From positions 124,001 to 188,000 of the forward strand of contig NZ_BMUI01000009.1 in assembly GCF_014650115.1 (NCBI RefSeq): a DNA stretch of 64,000 nt, given 5' to 3'. The position numbers and the translations under genes are program-made. Positions 37,258-45,114 of the stretch are shown here, piece after piece. Source of the stretch: Streptomyces olivaceoviridis (lineage in GTDB: Bacteria; Actinomycetota; Actinomycetes; Streptomycetales; Streptomycetaceae). A model generated the notes under the pieces. The model did not search any database, was not told the DNA's origin, and saw only the letters and a program-made list of their open reading frames with translations. Numbering within the stretch: position 1 is the first letter of the stretch; each line of letters opens with the position of its first letter.

Positions 37258-38094
37258 ATGGGAATCCGCAAGTACAAGCCGACTACGCCGGGCCGTCGTG
37301 GCGCCAGCGTCGCCGACTTCGTCGAGGTCACGCGGTCCACGCCGGAGAAGTCGCTGGTCCGTCCCCTGCACAGCAAGGGCGGCCGTAACAACGCCGGTCG
37401 TGTGACCGTTCGCCACCAGGGTGGCGGACACAAGCGCGCCTACCGTGTGATCGACTTCCGTCGTCACGACAAGGACGGCGTGCCGGCGAAGGTCGCGCAC
37501 ATCGAGTACGACCCCAACCGCACCGCGCGCATCGCGCTGCTGCACTACGCCGACGGCGAGAAGCGCTACATCCTCGCCCCGCGCAACCTGCAGCAGGGCG
37601 ACACCGTGGAGAACGGTCCCGGGGCCGACATCAAGCCGGGCAACAACCTGGCCCTCCGCAACATCCCGGTCGGTACCACGATCCACGCGATCGAGCTCCG
37701 TCCCGGTGGTGGCGCCAAGTTCGCCCGCTCCGCGGGTGCCTCGGTGCAGCTGCTCGCCCGTGAGGGCGCCATGGCGACCCTCCGTATGCCGTCCGGTGAG
37801 ATCCGCATGGTGGACGCGCGCTGCCGCGCCACCGTCGGCGAGGTCGGCAACGCCGAGCAGAGCAACATCAACTGGGGCAAGGCCGGCCGTAAGCGGTGGC
37901 TGGGCGTTCGCCCGACCGTCCGTGGTGTCGTGATGAACCCGGTTGACCACCCGCACGGTGGTGGTGAGGGCCGGACCTCCGGTGGTCGCCACCCTGTGTC
38001 CCCGTGGGGCAAGAAGGAAGGCCGTACTCGTTCGCCCAAGAAGGCGTCGAACAAGTACATCGTCCGCCGCCGCAAGACGAACAAGAAGCGCTAA
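37258..38094 (+). CDS. rplB: 50S ribosomal protein L2
   Basis: The 278-residue protein is needed for subunit joining and peptidyl transfer. MGIRKYKPTTPGRRGASV opens it, and the near-universal C-terminal motif NPVDHPHGGGEGR includes the conserved histidine. RPTVRGVVMN precedes it. Spacing to rplW is 38 bp and to rpsS 12 bp. Confidence 0.98.
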   Translation: MGIRKYKPTTPGRRGASVADFVEVTRSTPEKSLVRPLHSKGGRNNAGRVTVRHQGGGHKRAYRVIDFRRHDKDGVPAKVAHIEYDPNRTARIALLHYADGEKRYILAPRNLQQGDTVENGPGADIKPGNNLALRNIPVGTTIHAIELRPGGGAKFARSAGASVQLLAREGAMATLRMPSGEIRMVDARCRATVGEVGNAEQSNINWGKAGRKRWLGVRPTVRGVVMNPVDHPHGGGEGRTSGGRHPVSPWGKKEGRTRSPKKASNKYIVRRRKTNKKR

Positions 38095-38106
38095 GGACGG
38101 GTTGAG

Positions 38107-38388
38107 ATGCCTCGTAGCTTGAAGAAGGGGCCCTTCGTCGACGACCACCTGATCAAGAAGGTGGACTCGCAGAACGAAGCCGGCACCAAGAACGTCATCA
38201 AGACCTGGTCCCGTCGCTCGATGATCGTCCCGGCCATGCTCGGCCACACGATCGCGGTGCACAACGGCAAGACCCACATCCCGGTGTTCGTCACCGAGTC
38301 GATGGTCGGCCACAAGCTCGGCGAGTTCTCGCCGACCCGCACCTTCCGGGGCCACGTCAAGGAAGACCGGAAGTCGAAGCGCCGCTAG
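38107..38388 (+). CDS. rpsS: 30S ribosomal protein S19
   Basis: The 93-residue head protein pairs with S13 at the subunit interface. MPRSLKKGPFVDDHLIKKV and FVTESMVGHKLGEFSPTRTF (in parts) are characteristic. ATG at 38107 follows ACGGGTTGAG. It is flanked by rplB and rplV. Confidence 0.98.
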   Translation: MPRSLKKGPFVDDHLIKKVDSQNEAGTKNVIKTWSRRSMIVPAMLGHTIAVHNGKTHIPVFVTESMVGHKLGEFSPTRTFRGHVKEDRKSKRR

Positions 38389-38431
38389 TAGCGGATCGCA
38401 TTCAGACACGTAAGTAACTGAAGGGACAACC

Positions 38432-38779
38432 ATGGAAGCCAGGGCCCAGGCGCGGTACATCCGCGTCACGCCCATGAAGGCCCGCCGCGTGGTGGACCTC
38501 ATCCGTGGCATGGACGCCACGGAGGCCCAGGCCGTCCTGCGATTCGCTCCGCAGGCCGCCTCGGTGCCGGTGGGCAAGGTGCTCGACAGCGCCATCGCCA
38601 ACGCCGCGCACAACTACGACCACACCGATGTCGACAGCCTCTTCATCTCCGAGGCCTACGTCGACGAGGGCCCGACCCTGAAGCGGTTCCGTCCGCGTGC
38701 CCAGGGCCGTGCCTACCGGATCCGCAAGCGGACCAGCCACATCACCGTGGTCGTCAGCAGCAAGGAAGGAACCCGGTAA
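38432..38779 (+). CDS. rplV: 50S ribosomal protein L22
   Basis: The 115-residue tunnel protein has its beta-hairpin region near KRFRPRAQGRAYRIRKRTSHI (in parts). No macrolide-resistance duplication is seen in the loop. MEARAQARYIRVTPMKARRVV is the usual start. The stop TAA overlaps the start of rpsC by one base. Confidence 0.98.
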   Translation: MEARAQARYIRVTPMKARRVVDLIRGMDATEAQAVLRFAPQAASVPVGKVLDSAIANAAHNYDHTDVDSLFISEAYVDEGPTLKRFRPRAQGRAYRIRKRTSHITVVVSSKEGTR

Positions 38780-39600
38780 TGGGCCAGAAGGTAAACCCGC
38801 ACGGGTTCCGGCTCGGTGTCACGACCGACTTCAAGTCGCGTTGGTACGCCGACAAGCTGTACAAGGACTACGTCAAGGAAGACGTCGCCATCCGTCGGAT
38901 GATGACGTCCGGCATGGAGCGCGCCGGCATCTCCAAGGTCGAGATCGAGCGCACCCGTGACCGCGTGCGTGTGGACATCCACACCGCTCGTCCGGGCATC
39001 GTCATCGGCCGCCGTGGCGCCGAGGCCGACCGCATCCGCGGTGACCTCGAGAAGCTCACGGGCAAGCAGGTCCAGCTGAACATCCTCGAGGTCAAGAACC
39101 CCGAGACGGACGCTCAGCTCGTGGCCCAGGCCGTCGCCGAGCAGCTCTCCTCCCGCGTCTCCTTCCGTCGGGCCATGCGCAAGAGCATGCAGTCCGCCAT
39201 GAAGGCCGGCGCCAAGGGCATCAAGATCCAGTGCGGTGGCCGCCTCGGCGGCGCCGAGATGTCCCGCTCGGAGTTCTACCGCGAGGGCCGTGTGCCCCTG
39301 CACACGCTCCGCGCGAACGTGGACTACGGCTTCTTCGAGGCCAAGACGACCTTCGGCCGCATCGGCGTGAAGGTCTGGATCTACAAGGGCGACGTGAAGA
39401 ACATCGCCGAGGTCCGCGCCGAGAACGCTGCGGCCCGTGCGGGTAACCGCCCGGCCCGTGGTGGTGCAGACCGCCCGGCCCGTGGTGGCCGTGGTGGCGA
39501 GCGGCGCGGTCGCAAGCCGCAGCAGGCTGCCGGCGCCGAGGCCCCCAAGGCCGAGGCTCCCGCGTCCGCTCCGGCTGAGAGCACCGGAACGGAGGCCTGA
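38779..39600 (+). CDS. rpsC: 30S ribosomal protein S3
   Basis: The 273-residue protein has a KH domain with VIGRRGAEADRIRGDLEKLTG (in parts) and forms the mRNA entry channel. The C-terminal 60 residues (RAGNRPARGGADRPARGGRGGERRG onward, in parts) are an actinobacterial Arg/Gly/Ala-rich tail, disordered by composition. The ATG at 38779 overlaps the rplV stop. Confidence 0.97.
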   Translation: MGQKVNPHGFRLGVTTDFKSRWYADKLYKDYVKEDVAIRRMMTSGMERAGISKVEIERTRDRVRVDIHTARPGIVIGRRGAEADRIRGDLEKLTGKQVQLNILEVKNPETDAQLVAQAVAEQLSSRVSFRRAMRKSMQSAMKAGAKGIKIQCGGRLGGAEMSRSEFYREGRVPLHTLRANVDYGFFEAKTTFGRIGVKVWIYKGDVKNIAEVRAENAAARAGNRPARGGADRPARGGRGGERRGRKPQQAAGAEAPKAEAPASAPAESTGTEA

Positions 39601-39605
39601 CCGTC

Positions 39606-40025
39606 ATGCTGATCCCCCGTAGGGTCAAGCACCGCAAGCAGCACCACCCGAAGCGCCGTGGTATGGCCAAGGGCGGTACGACGGTTGCGTTCGGCGAGTA
39701 CGGCATCCAGGCCCTCACGCCGGCGTACGTGACCAACCGCCAGATCGAGGCGGCTCGTATCGCGATGACCCGCCACATCAAGCGTGGCGGCAAGGTCTGG
39801 ATCAACATCTACCCGGACCGTCCCCTCACCAAGAAGCCGGCCGAGACCCGCATGGGTTCCGGTAAGGGTTCGCCGGAGTGGTGGGTCGCGAACGTTCACC
39901 CCGGTCGGGTGATGTTCGAGCTGTCGTACCCCAACGAGAAGATCGCCCGTGAGGCGCTGACGCGTGCGGCCCACAAGCTGCCGATGAAGTGCCGGATCGT
40001 CAAGCGCGAGGCAGGTGAAGCGTGA
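39606..40025 (+). CDS. rplP: 50S ribosomal protein L16
   Basis: The 139-residue protein contacts A-site tRNA and 5S rRNA. MLIPRRVKHRKQHHPKRRG, RHIKRGGKVWINIYPDRPLT and KPAETRMGSGKGSPEWWVA (each read in parts) are signature segments. The stop TGA overlaps the rpmC ATG. Evernimicin/avilamycin-type resistance mutations map in this protein, and none is suggested here. Confidence 0.98.
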   Translation: MLIPRRVKHRKQHHPKRRGMAKGGTTVAFGEYGIQALTPAYVTNRQIEAARIAMTRHIKRGGKVWINIYPDRPLTKKPAETRMGSGKGSPEWWVANVHPGRVMFELSYPNEKIAREALTRAAHKLPMKCRIVKREAGEA

Positions 40026-40249
40026 TGTCGGCCGGTACCAAGGCGTCCGAGCTGCGCGAGCTGGGCAACGAGGAGCTTCTGGCGAAGCTCCGCGAGGCCA
40101 AGGAAGAGCTGTTCAACCTCCGCTTCCAGGCGGCGACGGGTCAGCTCGAGAACCACGGTCGGCTGAAGGCCGTCCGCAAGGACATCGCGCGGATCTACAC
40201 CCTGATGCGTGAGCGCGAGCTGGGCATCGAGACGGTGGAGAGCGCCTGA
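40025..40249 (+). CDS. rpmC: 50S ribosomal protein L29
   Basis: The 74-residue helical hairpin protein at the tunnel exit includes ELRELGNEELLAKLREAKEELFNLRFQ (in parts) and DIARIYTLMRERE. ATG 40025 overlaps the rplP stop; a GTG one codon upstream at 40022 is possible but would add a single residue. It overlaps rpsQ by one base. Confidence 0.95.
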   Translation: MSAGTKASELRELGNEELLAKLREAKEELFNLRFQAATGQLENHGRLKAVRKDIARIYTLMRERELGIETVESA

Positions 40250-40533
40250 TGAGCGAGAGCAACGTGACTGAGAACACCGAAGCCCGAGGCTTCCGCAAGA
40301 CCCGTGAGGGTCTGGTCGTCAGCGACAAGATGGACAAGACCGTCGTCGTCGCCGTCGAGGACCGTGTGAAGCACGCGCTGTACGGCAAGGTCATCCGCCG
40401 TACGAACAAGCTCAAGGCCCACGACGAGCAGAACGCTGCGGGCGTCGGCGACCGCGTCCTCCTCATGGAGACCCGGCCGCTGTCCGCGACGAAGCGCTGG
40501 CGCGTCGTCGAGATCCTCGAGAAGGCCAAGTAA
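40249..40533 (+). CDS. rpsQ: 30S ribosomal protein S17
   Basis: The 94-residue OB-fold protein carries RGFRKTREGLVVSDKMDKTVVVAVE (in parts) and the C-terminal LMETRPLSATKRWRVVEIL. It is the last gene before two strong hairpins that divide the S10 half from the spc half of the superoperon. Confidence 0.97.
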   Translation: MSESNVTENTEARGFRKTREGLVVSDKMDKTVVVAVEDRVKHALYGKVIRRTNKLKAHDEQNAAGVGDRVLLMETRPLSATKRWRVVEILEKAK

Positions 40534-40535
40534 TT

Positions 40536-40609
40536 CCTGCGGGGCAGACCCCGCAGGTCAGTTCCGCCAGGCTCGGCAGGGGCTCCCCCTGAGAGGGCAG
40601 CCCCTGCCG
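40536..40609 (+). terminator. Tandem hairpins between rpsQ and rplN
   Basis: The first hairpin (CCTGCGGGG-CAGA-CCCCGCAGG, 40536-40557) has a perfect 9-bp stem. The second (CGGCAGGGGCT at 40574 with AGCCCCTGCCG at 40599) has a perfect 11-bp stem with a further inner stem. No T-run follows, so partial termination or mRNA processing between the S10 and spc segments is likely. Confidence 0.6.
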
Positions 40610-40637
40610 GGAACCGGCAGACGATCAGGAGATAGAC

Positions 40638-41006
40638 GTGATCCAGCAGGAGTCGCGACTGCGTGTCGCCGACAACACTGGTGCGAAGGAGATCCTTTGC
40701 ATCCGTGTGCTCGGTGGCTCCGGTCGCCGCTACGCGGGCATCGGTGACGTCATCGTCGCCACCGTCAAGGACGCGATCCCCGGTGGCAACGTGAAGAAGG
40801 GTGACGTCGTCAAGGCGGTCATCGTTCGCACCGTCAAGGAGCGCCGCCGCCCGGACGGCTCGTACATCCGCTTCGACGAGAACGCCGCTGTCATTCTGAA
40901 GAACGACGGCGACCCTCGCGGCACCCGCATCTTCGGCCCGGTCGGGCGTGAGCTGCGCGAGAAGAAGTTCATGAAGATCATCTCGCTGGCTCCGGAGGTG
41001 CTGTAA
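40638..41006 (+). CDS. rplN: 50S ribosomal protein L14
   Basis: The 122-residue protein bridges to 16S helix 14. MIQQESRLRVADNTGAKEILCIRVLGG (in parts) and the signature FDENAAVILKNDGDPRGTRIFGPV (in parts) are present. GTG at 40638 follows CAGGAGATAG. It opens the spc portion. Confidence 0.98.
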   Translation: MIQQESRLRVADNTGAKEILCIRVLGGSGRRYAGIGDVIVATVKDAIPGGNVKKGDVVKAVIVRTVKERRRPDGSYIRFDENAAVILKNDGDPRGTRIFGPVGRELREKKFMKIISLAPEVL

Positions 41007-41008
41007 GC

Positions 41009-41332
41009 ATGAAGATCAAGAAGGGCGACCTGGTCCAGGTCATCACCGGCAAGGACAAGGGCAAGCAGGGCAAGGTCATTGCCGCTTACCCGCGCGAGGA
41101 GCGCGTCCTGGTCGAGGGTGTCAACCGGGTCAAGAAGCACACCAAGGCCGGTCCGACCGCCAGCGGTTCCCAGGCCGGCGGCATCGTGACCACCGAGGCC
41201 CCGATCCACGTGTCCAACGTCCAGCTGGTCGTGGAGAAGGACGGCCAGAAGGTCGTCACGCGTGTCGGCTACCGCTTCGACGAAGAGGGCAACAAGATCC
41301 GCGTTGCCAAGCGGACGGGTGAGGACATCTGA
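41009..41332 (+). CDS. rplX: 50S ribosomal protein L24
   Basis: The 107-residue KOW-domain protein (KKGDLVQVITGKDKGKQGKVIAAYP, in parts) is an assembly initiator of the large subunit. GVNRVKKHTKAGPTASGSQAGGI (in parts) follows. The gene is 2 bp after rplN and overlaps the rplE start. Confidence 0.97.
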   Translation: MKIKKGDLVQVITGKDKGKQGKVIAAYPREERVLVEGVNRVKKHTKAGPTASGSQAGGIVTTEAPIHVSNVQLVVEKDGQKVVTRVGYRFDEEGNKIRVAKRTGEDI

Positions 41333-41889
41333 TGGCTACCACCACCACTCCGCGTCTGAAGACGAAGTACCGCGAGGAGATCGCGGGCAAGCTGCGTGAC
41401 GAGTTCAAGTACGAGAACGTCATGCAGGTCCCGGGCCTCGTCAAGATCGTGGTCAACATGGGTGTGGGCGACGCCGCCCGCGACTCCAAGCTGATCGAGG
41501 GCGCCATCCGCGACCTCACCACGATCACCGGTCAGAAGCCGGCCGTCACCAAGGCCCGCAAGTCCATCGCGCAGTTCAAGCTGCGTGAGGGTCAGCCGAT
41601 CGGTGCCCACGTCACGCTTCGTGGCGACCGCATGTGGGAGTTCCTGGACCGCACCCTGTCGCTCGCGCTGCCGCGCATCCGCGACTTCCGCGGTCTGTCC
41701 CCCAAGCAGTTCGACGGCCGTGGCAACTACACCTTCGGTCTCACGGAGCAGGTCATGTTCCACGAGATCGACCAGGACAAGATCGACCGTGTCCGGGGTA
41801 TGGACATCACCGTGGTGACCACGGCGACCAACGACGAAGAGGGCCGTGCCCTTCTCCGTCACCTCGGCTTCCCGTTCAAGGAGGCGTGA
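41332..41889 (+). CDS. rplE: 50S ribosomal protein L5
   Basis: The 185-residue 5S rRNA-binding protein carries VPGLVKIVVNMGVGDAARDSKLIEGA (in parts), TGQKPAVTKARKSIAQFKLREG and FNGLTEQ-like (here NYTFGLTEQVMF). The start ATG at 41332 overlaps the L24 stop. rpsZ follows after 5 bp. Confidence 0.98.
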   Translation: MATTTTPRLKTKYREEIAGKLRDEFKYENVMQVPGLVKIVVNMGVGDAARDSKLIEGAIRDLTTITGQKPAVTKARKSIAQFKLREGQPIGAHVTLRGDRMWEFLDRTLSLALPRIRDFRGLSPKQFDGRGNYTFGLTEQVMFHEIDQDKIDRVRGMDITVVTTATNDEEGRALLRHLGFPFKEA

Positions 41890-41894
41890 GCGAG

Positions 41895-42080
41895 ATGGCG
41901 AAGAAGGCTCTCATCGCGAAGGCTGCTCGCAAGCCCAAGTTCGGTGTGCGTGGCTACACCCGCTGCCAGCGCTGCGGTCGCCCCCACTCCGTGTACCGCA
42001 AGTTCGGCCTGTGCCGCGTGTGCCTTCGTGAGATGGCTCACCGTGGCGAGCTGCCGGGCGTGACCAAGAGCTCCTGGTAA
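41895..42080 (+). CDS. rpsZ: 30S ribosomal protein S14, zinc type
   Basis: The 61-residue type Z S14 has two CxxC pairs (CQRCGRPHSVYRKFGLCRVC, four cysteines) that bind zinc. It has the short length of the C+ form rather than the long cysteine-free form. Streptomycetes usually have a cysteine-free paralogue elsewhere under zinc control. A 211-bp gap follows before rpsH. Confidence 0.97.
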   Translation: MAKKALIAKAARKPKFGVRGYTRCQRCGRPHSVYRKFGLCRVCLREMAHRGELPGVTKSSW

Positions 42081-42126
42081 TCCCGACTTTTAGGGATTCC
42101 TGGACCTCTCGGTAAGCAACCGGGAC

Positions 42127-42142
42127 GGCAGGGGCGCCTGCC
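42127..42142 (+). terminator. Small hairpin in the rpsZ-rpsH gap
   Basis: GGCAGG-GGCG-CCTGCC is a 6-bp stem with tetraloop in the 211-bp gap 42081-42291. A TAGGCT -10-like hexamer follows at about 42154, so the gap might hold a secondary promoter for rpsH onward. Nothing else is visible in the gap. Confidence 0.4.
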
Positions 42143-42291
42143 CTCATGGCTTAGGCTAGGAGGGTTGGGCCTCTGCCGCCCTGAACGACTTACTACGCCG
42201 TAGGTCCCCGCGCCGCACCCGTCCCGTCCATGTACGGGGAGAGGGATGGCGCATATAGGAAACCCCGGCGAGAAAGGCCACAGGCCAATTC

Positions 42292-42690
42292 ATGACCATG
42301 ACTGATCCGATCGCAGACATGTTGACGCGTCTGCGGAACGCGAACTCGGCATACCACGACTCGGTGTCGATGCCGCACTCCAAGATCAAGTCTCACATCG
42401 CGGAGATCCTCCAGCAGGAGGGCTTCATCACGGGCTGGAAGGTCGAGGACGCCGAGGTCGGCAAGAACCTCGTCCTGGAGCTGAAGTTCGGCCCCAACCG
42501 TGAGCGCTCCATCGCGGGCATCAAGCGGATCTCCAAGCCCGGTCTCCGGGTGTACGCGAAGTCCACCAACCTGCCGAAGGTGCTCGGCGGCCTCGGCGTG
42601 GCGATCATCTCCACGTCGCACGGGCTCCTCACCGACAAGCAGGCCGGCAAGAAGGGCGTGGGTGGGGAAGTCCTCGCCTACGTCTGGTAG
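42292..42690 (+). CDS. rpsH: 30S ribosomal protein S8
   Basis: The 132-residue protein binds helix 21 of 16S rRNA and represses the spc operon in E. coli. MTDPIADMLTRLRNANSAYHD, RISKPGLRVYAKSTNLPKVLGGLGVAIISTSHGLLTD (in parts) and the C-terminal GGEVLAYVW are classic. ATG at 42292 gives MTMTDPIAD; a second ATG at 42298 is possible. Confidence 0.97.
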   Translation: MTMTDPIADMLTRLRNANSAYHDSVSMPHSKIKSHIAEILQQEGFITGWKVEDAEVGKNLVLELKFGPNRERSIAGIKRISKPGLRVYAKSTNLPKVLGGLGVAIISTSHGLLTDKQAGKKGVGGEVLAYVW

Positions 42691-42714
42691 CAGAAGGGAA
42701 CGGAGGAAACAGCT

Positions 42715-43254
42715 ATGTCGCGCATCGGCAAGCTCCCCATCGCGGTTCCCGCCGGCGTGGACGTCACCATCGACGGCCGGACGGTCTCGGTCAAGGGCCC
42801 CAAGGGCTCGCTGACCCACACCGTCGCCGCGCCGATCGACATCGCTAAGGGCGAGGACGGCACCCTCCAGGTGACCCGCCCGAACGACGAGCGTCAGAGC
42901 AAGGCCCTGCACGGCCTCTCCCGCACGCTGGTGGCGAACATGATCACCGGCGTGACCCAGGGTTACGTGAAGAAGCTCGAAATCAGCGGTGTCGGTTACC
43001 GAGTGACCGCCAAGGGTTCGAACCTGGAGTTCGCTCTCGGTTACAGCCACCCGATCCTGGTCGAGGCCCCCGAGGGCATCACCTTCAAGGTGGAGACCCC
43101 GACCCGTTTCTCGGTCGAGGGCATCGACAAGCAGAAGGTCGGCGAGGTTGCGGCCAACATCCGCAAGCTGCGCAAGCCCGACCCGTACAAGGCCAAGGGC
43201 GTCAAGTACGAGGGCGAAGTCATCCGCCGCAAGGTCGGAAAGGCGGGTAAGTAA
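42715..43254 (+). CDS. rplF: 50S ribosomal protein L6
   Basis: The 179-residue protein with two similar alpha/beta domains sits near the sarcin-ricin loop. MSRIGKLPIAVPAGVDVTIDG (in parts) and the C-terminal signature KLRKPDPYKAKGVKYEGE are present. AGGAAACAGCT precedes the ATG at 42715. Confidence 0.98.
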   Translation: MSRIGKLPIAVPAGVDVTIDGRTVSVKGPKGSLTHTVAAPIDIAKGEDGTLQVTRPNDERQSKALHGLSRTLVANMITGVTQGYVKKLEISGVGYRVTAKGSNLEFALGYSHPILVEAPEGITFKVETPTRFSVEGIDKQKVGEVAANIRKLRKPDPYKAKGVKYEGEVIRRKVGKAGK

Positions 43255-43257
43255 GCC

Positions 43258-43641
43258 ATGGCATACGGGCAGAAGATCCTCAAGGGCGACGCCTACAAGC
43301 GCGCCGCGATCAAGCGCCGTCACATCCGGATCCGCAAGCGGATCTCCGGTACGGCGGAGCGTCCCCGTCTGGTCGTGACCCGCTCCAACCGCCACATCGT
43401 GGCGCAGGTGATCGACGACCTGAAGGGCCACACGCTGGCGTCGGCGTCCACCCTGGACGCGTCGATCCGTGGCGGCGAGACCGACAAGTCCGCGCAGGCC
43501 AAGCAGGTCGGCGCCCTGGTCGCCGAGCGTGCCAAGGCCGCCGGTGTCGAGGCTGTCGTGTTCGACCGTGGTGGCAACCAGTACGCCGGGCGCATCGCCG
43601 CCCTGGCGGACGCCGCCCGCGAAGCCGGGCTCAAGTTCTGA
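43258..43641 (+). CDS. rplR: 50S ribosomal protein L18
   Basis: The 127-residue 5S rRNA-binding protein contains RIRKRISGTAERPRLVVTRSNRHI (in parts) and FDRGGNQYAGRIAALADAAREAGL (in parts). It starts 3 bp after rplF and ends 36 bp before rpsE. Confidence 0.97.
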   Translation: MAYGQKILKGDAYKRAAIKRRHIRIRKRISGTAERPRLVVTRSNRHIVAQVIDDLKGHTLASASTLDASIRGGETDKSAQAKQVGALVAERAKAAGVEAVVFDRGGNQYAGRIAALADAAREAGLKF

Positions 43642-43677
43642 GCCGCTTGTAGCTAGCGGAAAGAGAGAGGTAATCCA

Positions 43678-44283
43678 ATGGCTGGACCCCAGCGCCGCGG
43701 AAGCGGTGCCGGTGGCGGCGAGCGGCGGGACCGGAAGGGCCGTGACGGCGGCGCTGCTGCCGCCGAGAAGACCGCGTACGTCGAGCGCGTCGTCGCGATC
43801 AACCGCGTCGCCAAGGTTGTGAAGGGTGGTCGTCGCTTCAGCTTCACCGCGCTGGTCGTGGTGGGCGACGGTGACGGCACCGTGGGTGTCGGATACGGCA
43901 AGGCCAAGGAGGTGCCGGCCGCCATCGCCAAGGGCGTTGAGGAGGCCAAGAAGCACTTCTTCAAGGTCCCCCGGATCCAGGGCACCATCCCGCACCCCAT
44001 CCAGGGTGAGAAGGCTGCCGGCGTCGTGCTGCTCAAGCCCGCGTCCCCGGGTACCGGTGTTATCGCCGGTGGTCCGGTGCGTGCCGTGCTGGAGTGCGCC
44101 GGTATCCACGACGTGCTGTCGAAGTCGCTCGGCTCCGACAACGCCATCAACATCGTGCACGCGACCGTGGAGGCCCTGAAGGGTCTGCAGCGTCCCGAGG
44201 AGATCGCGGCCCGCCGCGGTCTGCCGCTTGAGGACGTCGCCCCCGCGGCCCTGCTGCGTGCGCGTGCCGGGGCGGGTGCGTAA
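43678..44283 (+). CDS. rpsE: 30S ribosomal protein S5
   Basis: The 201-residue protein has a Gly/Arg-rich N-terminal extension (PQRRGSGAGGGERRDRKGRDGG, in parts) and the double-stranded-RNA-like domain YVERVVAINRVAKVVKGGRRFSF (in parts). The loop associated with spectinomycin resistance (KVVKGGRR) looks wild type. AGAGAGAGGTAA precedes ATG 43678. Confidence 0.97.
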   Translation: MAGPQRRGSGAGGGERRDRKGRDGGAAAAEKTAYVERVVAINRVAKVVKGGRRFSFTALVVVGDGDGTVGVGYGKAKEVPAAIAKGVEEAKKHFFKVPRIQGTIPHPIQGEKAAGVVLLKPASPGTGVIAGGPVRAVLECAGIHDVLSKSLGSDNAINIVHATVEALKGLQRPEEIAARRGLPLEDVAPAALLRARAGAGA

Positions 44284-44285
44284 TC

Positions 44286-44468
44286 ATGGCGCAGCTCAAG
44301 ATCACGCAGGTCAAGTCCTACATCGGCAGCAAGCAGAACCACCGTGACACCCTGCGGTCGCTTGGTCTCAAGGGGATCAACACCGTGGTCGTCAAGGAGG
44401 ACCGCCCCGAGTTCCGCGGAATGGTGCACACCGTCCGCCACCTCGTGACGGTCGAGGAGGTCGACTGA
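44286..44468 (+). CDS. rpmD: 50S ribosomal protein L30
   Basis: The 60-residue protein (LKITQVKSYIGSKQNHRDTLRSLGL, in parts) has the standard length. It lies 2 bp after rpsE and 2 bp before rplO, indicating tight cotranslation. Confidence 0.97.
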   Translation: MAQLKITQVKSYIGSKQNHRDTLRSLGLKGINTVVVKEDRPEFRGMVHTVRHLVTVEEVD

Positions 44469-44470
44469 TC

Positions 44471-44926
44471 ATGGCGGAGCAGAACCCGCTGAAGATCCAC
44501 AACCTCCGTCCCGCCCCGGGCGCCAAGACCGCCAAGACCCGTGTGGGTCGTGGTGAGGCGTCGAAGGGTAAGACGGCCGGTCGTGGTACCAAGGGCACCA
44601 AGGCCCGCTACCAGGTTCCGGAGCGCTTCGAGGGCGGCCAGATGCCGCTGCACATGCGCCTCCCGAAGCTGAAGGGCTTCAAGAACCCGTTCAAGACCGA
44701 GTACCAGGTCGTGAACCTCGACAAGCTGGCCGCGCTGTACCCGGAGGGTGGCGAGGTCACCGTCGAGGGTCTCGTCGCCAAGGGTGCCGTTCGCAAGAAC
44801 AGCCTCGTCAAGGTCCTCGGCCAGGGCGAGATCTCCGTGGCGCTCCAGGTGACGGTCGACGCCGTCTCCGGCTCCGCCAAGGAGAAGATCACCGCCGCCG
44901 GCGGCACGGTCACCGAGCTCGTCTGA
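44471..44926 (+). CDS. rplO: 50S ribosomal protein L15
   Basis: The 151-residue late-assembly protein includes LRPAPGAKTAKTRVGRGEASKGKTAGRGTKG (in parts), GGQMPLHMRLPKLKGFKNPF (in parts) and the C-terminal AKEKITAAGGTV. A very strong hairpin separates it from secY. Confidence 0.97.
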   Translation: MAEQNPLKIHNLRPAPGAKTAKTRVGRGEASKGKTAGRGTKGTKARYQVPERFEGGQMPLHMRLPKLKGFKNPFKTEYQVVNLDKLAALYPEGGEVTVEGLVAKGAVRKNSLVKVLGQGEISVALQVTVDAVSGSAKEKITAAGGTVTELV

Positions 44927-44961
44927 GTCCTTCGGACGACTTCTCGATGACGTAAACGATC

Positions 44962-45000
44962 CCGACCGGGGATACCTCACAATGAGGTATCCCCGGTTGG
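44962..45000 (+). terminator. Strong hairpin between rplO and secY
   Basis: A perfect 14-bp stem (44966-44979 with 44983-44996) with a CAA loop extends to 18 pairs including one wobble. It probably insulates secY from very high ribosomal transcription. No clear promoter for secY was identified in the remaining 114 bp. Confidence 0.75.
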
Positions 45001-45114
45001 TCGTTCCTAGGGGGGCAGTGTCGCCGGTAAGGTGGCCTGCACTGTTCTTTTTCGTATTCGTCGAACTCAGACCGTCACCCTTGACGCAGTTGCGCGGGGG
45101 TCGCAGGAGGCACC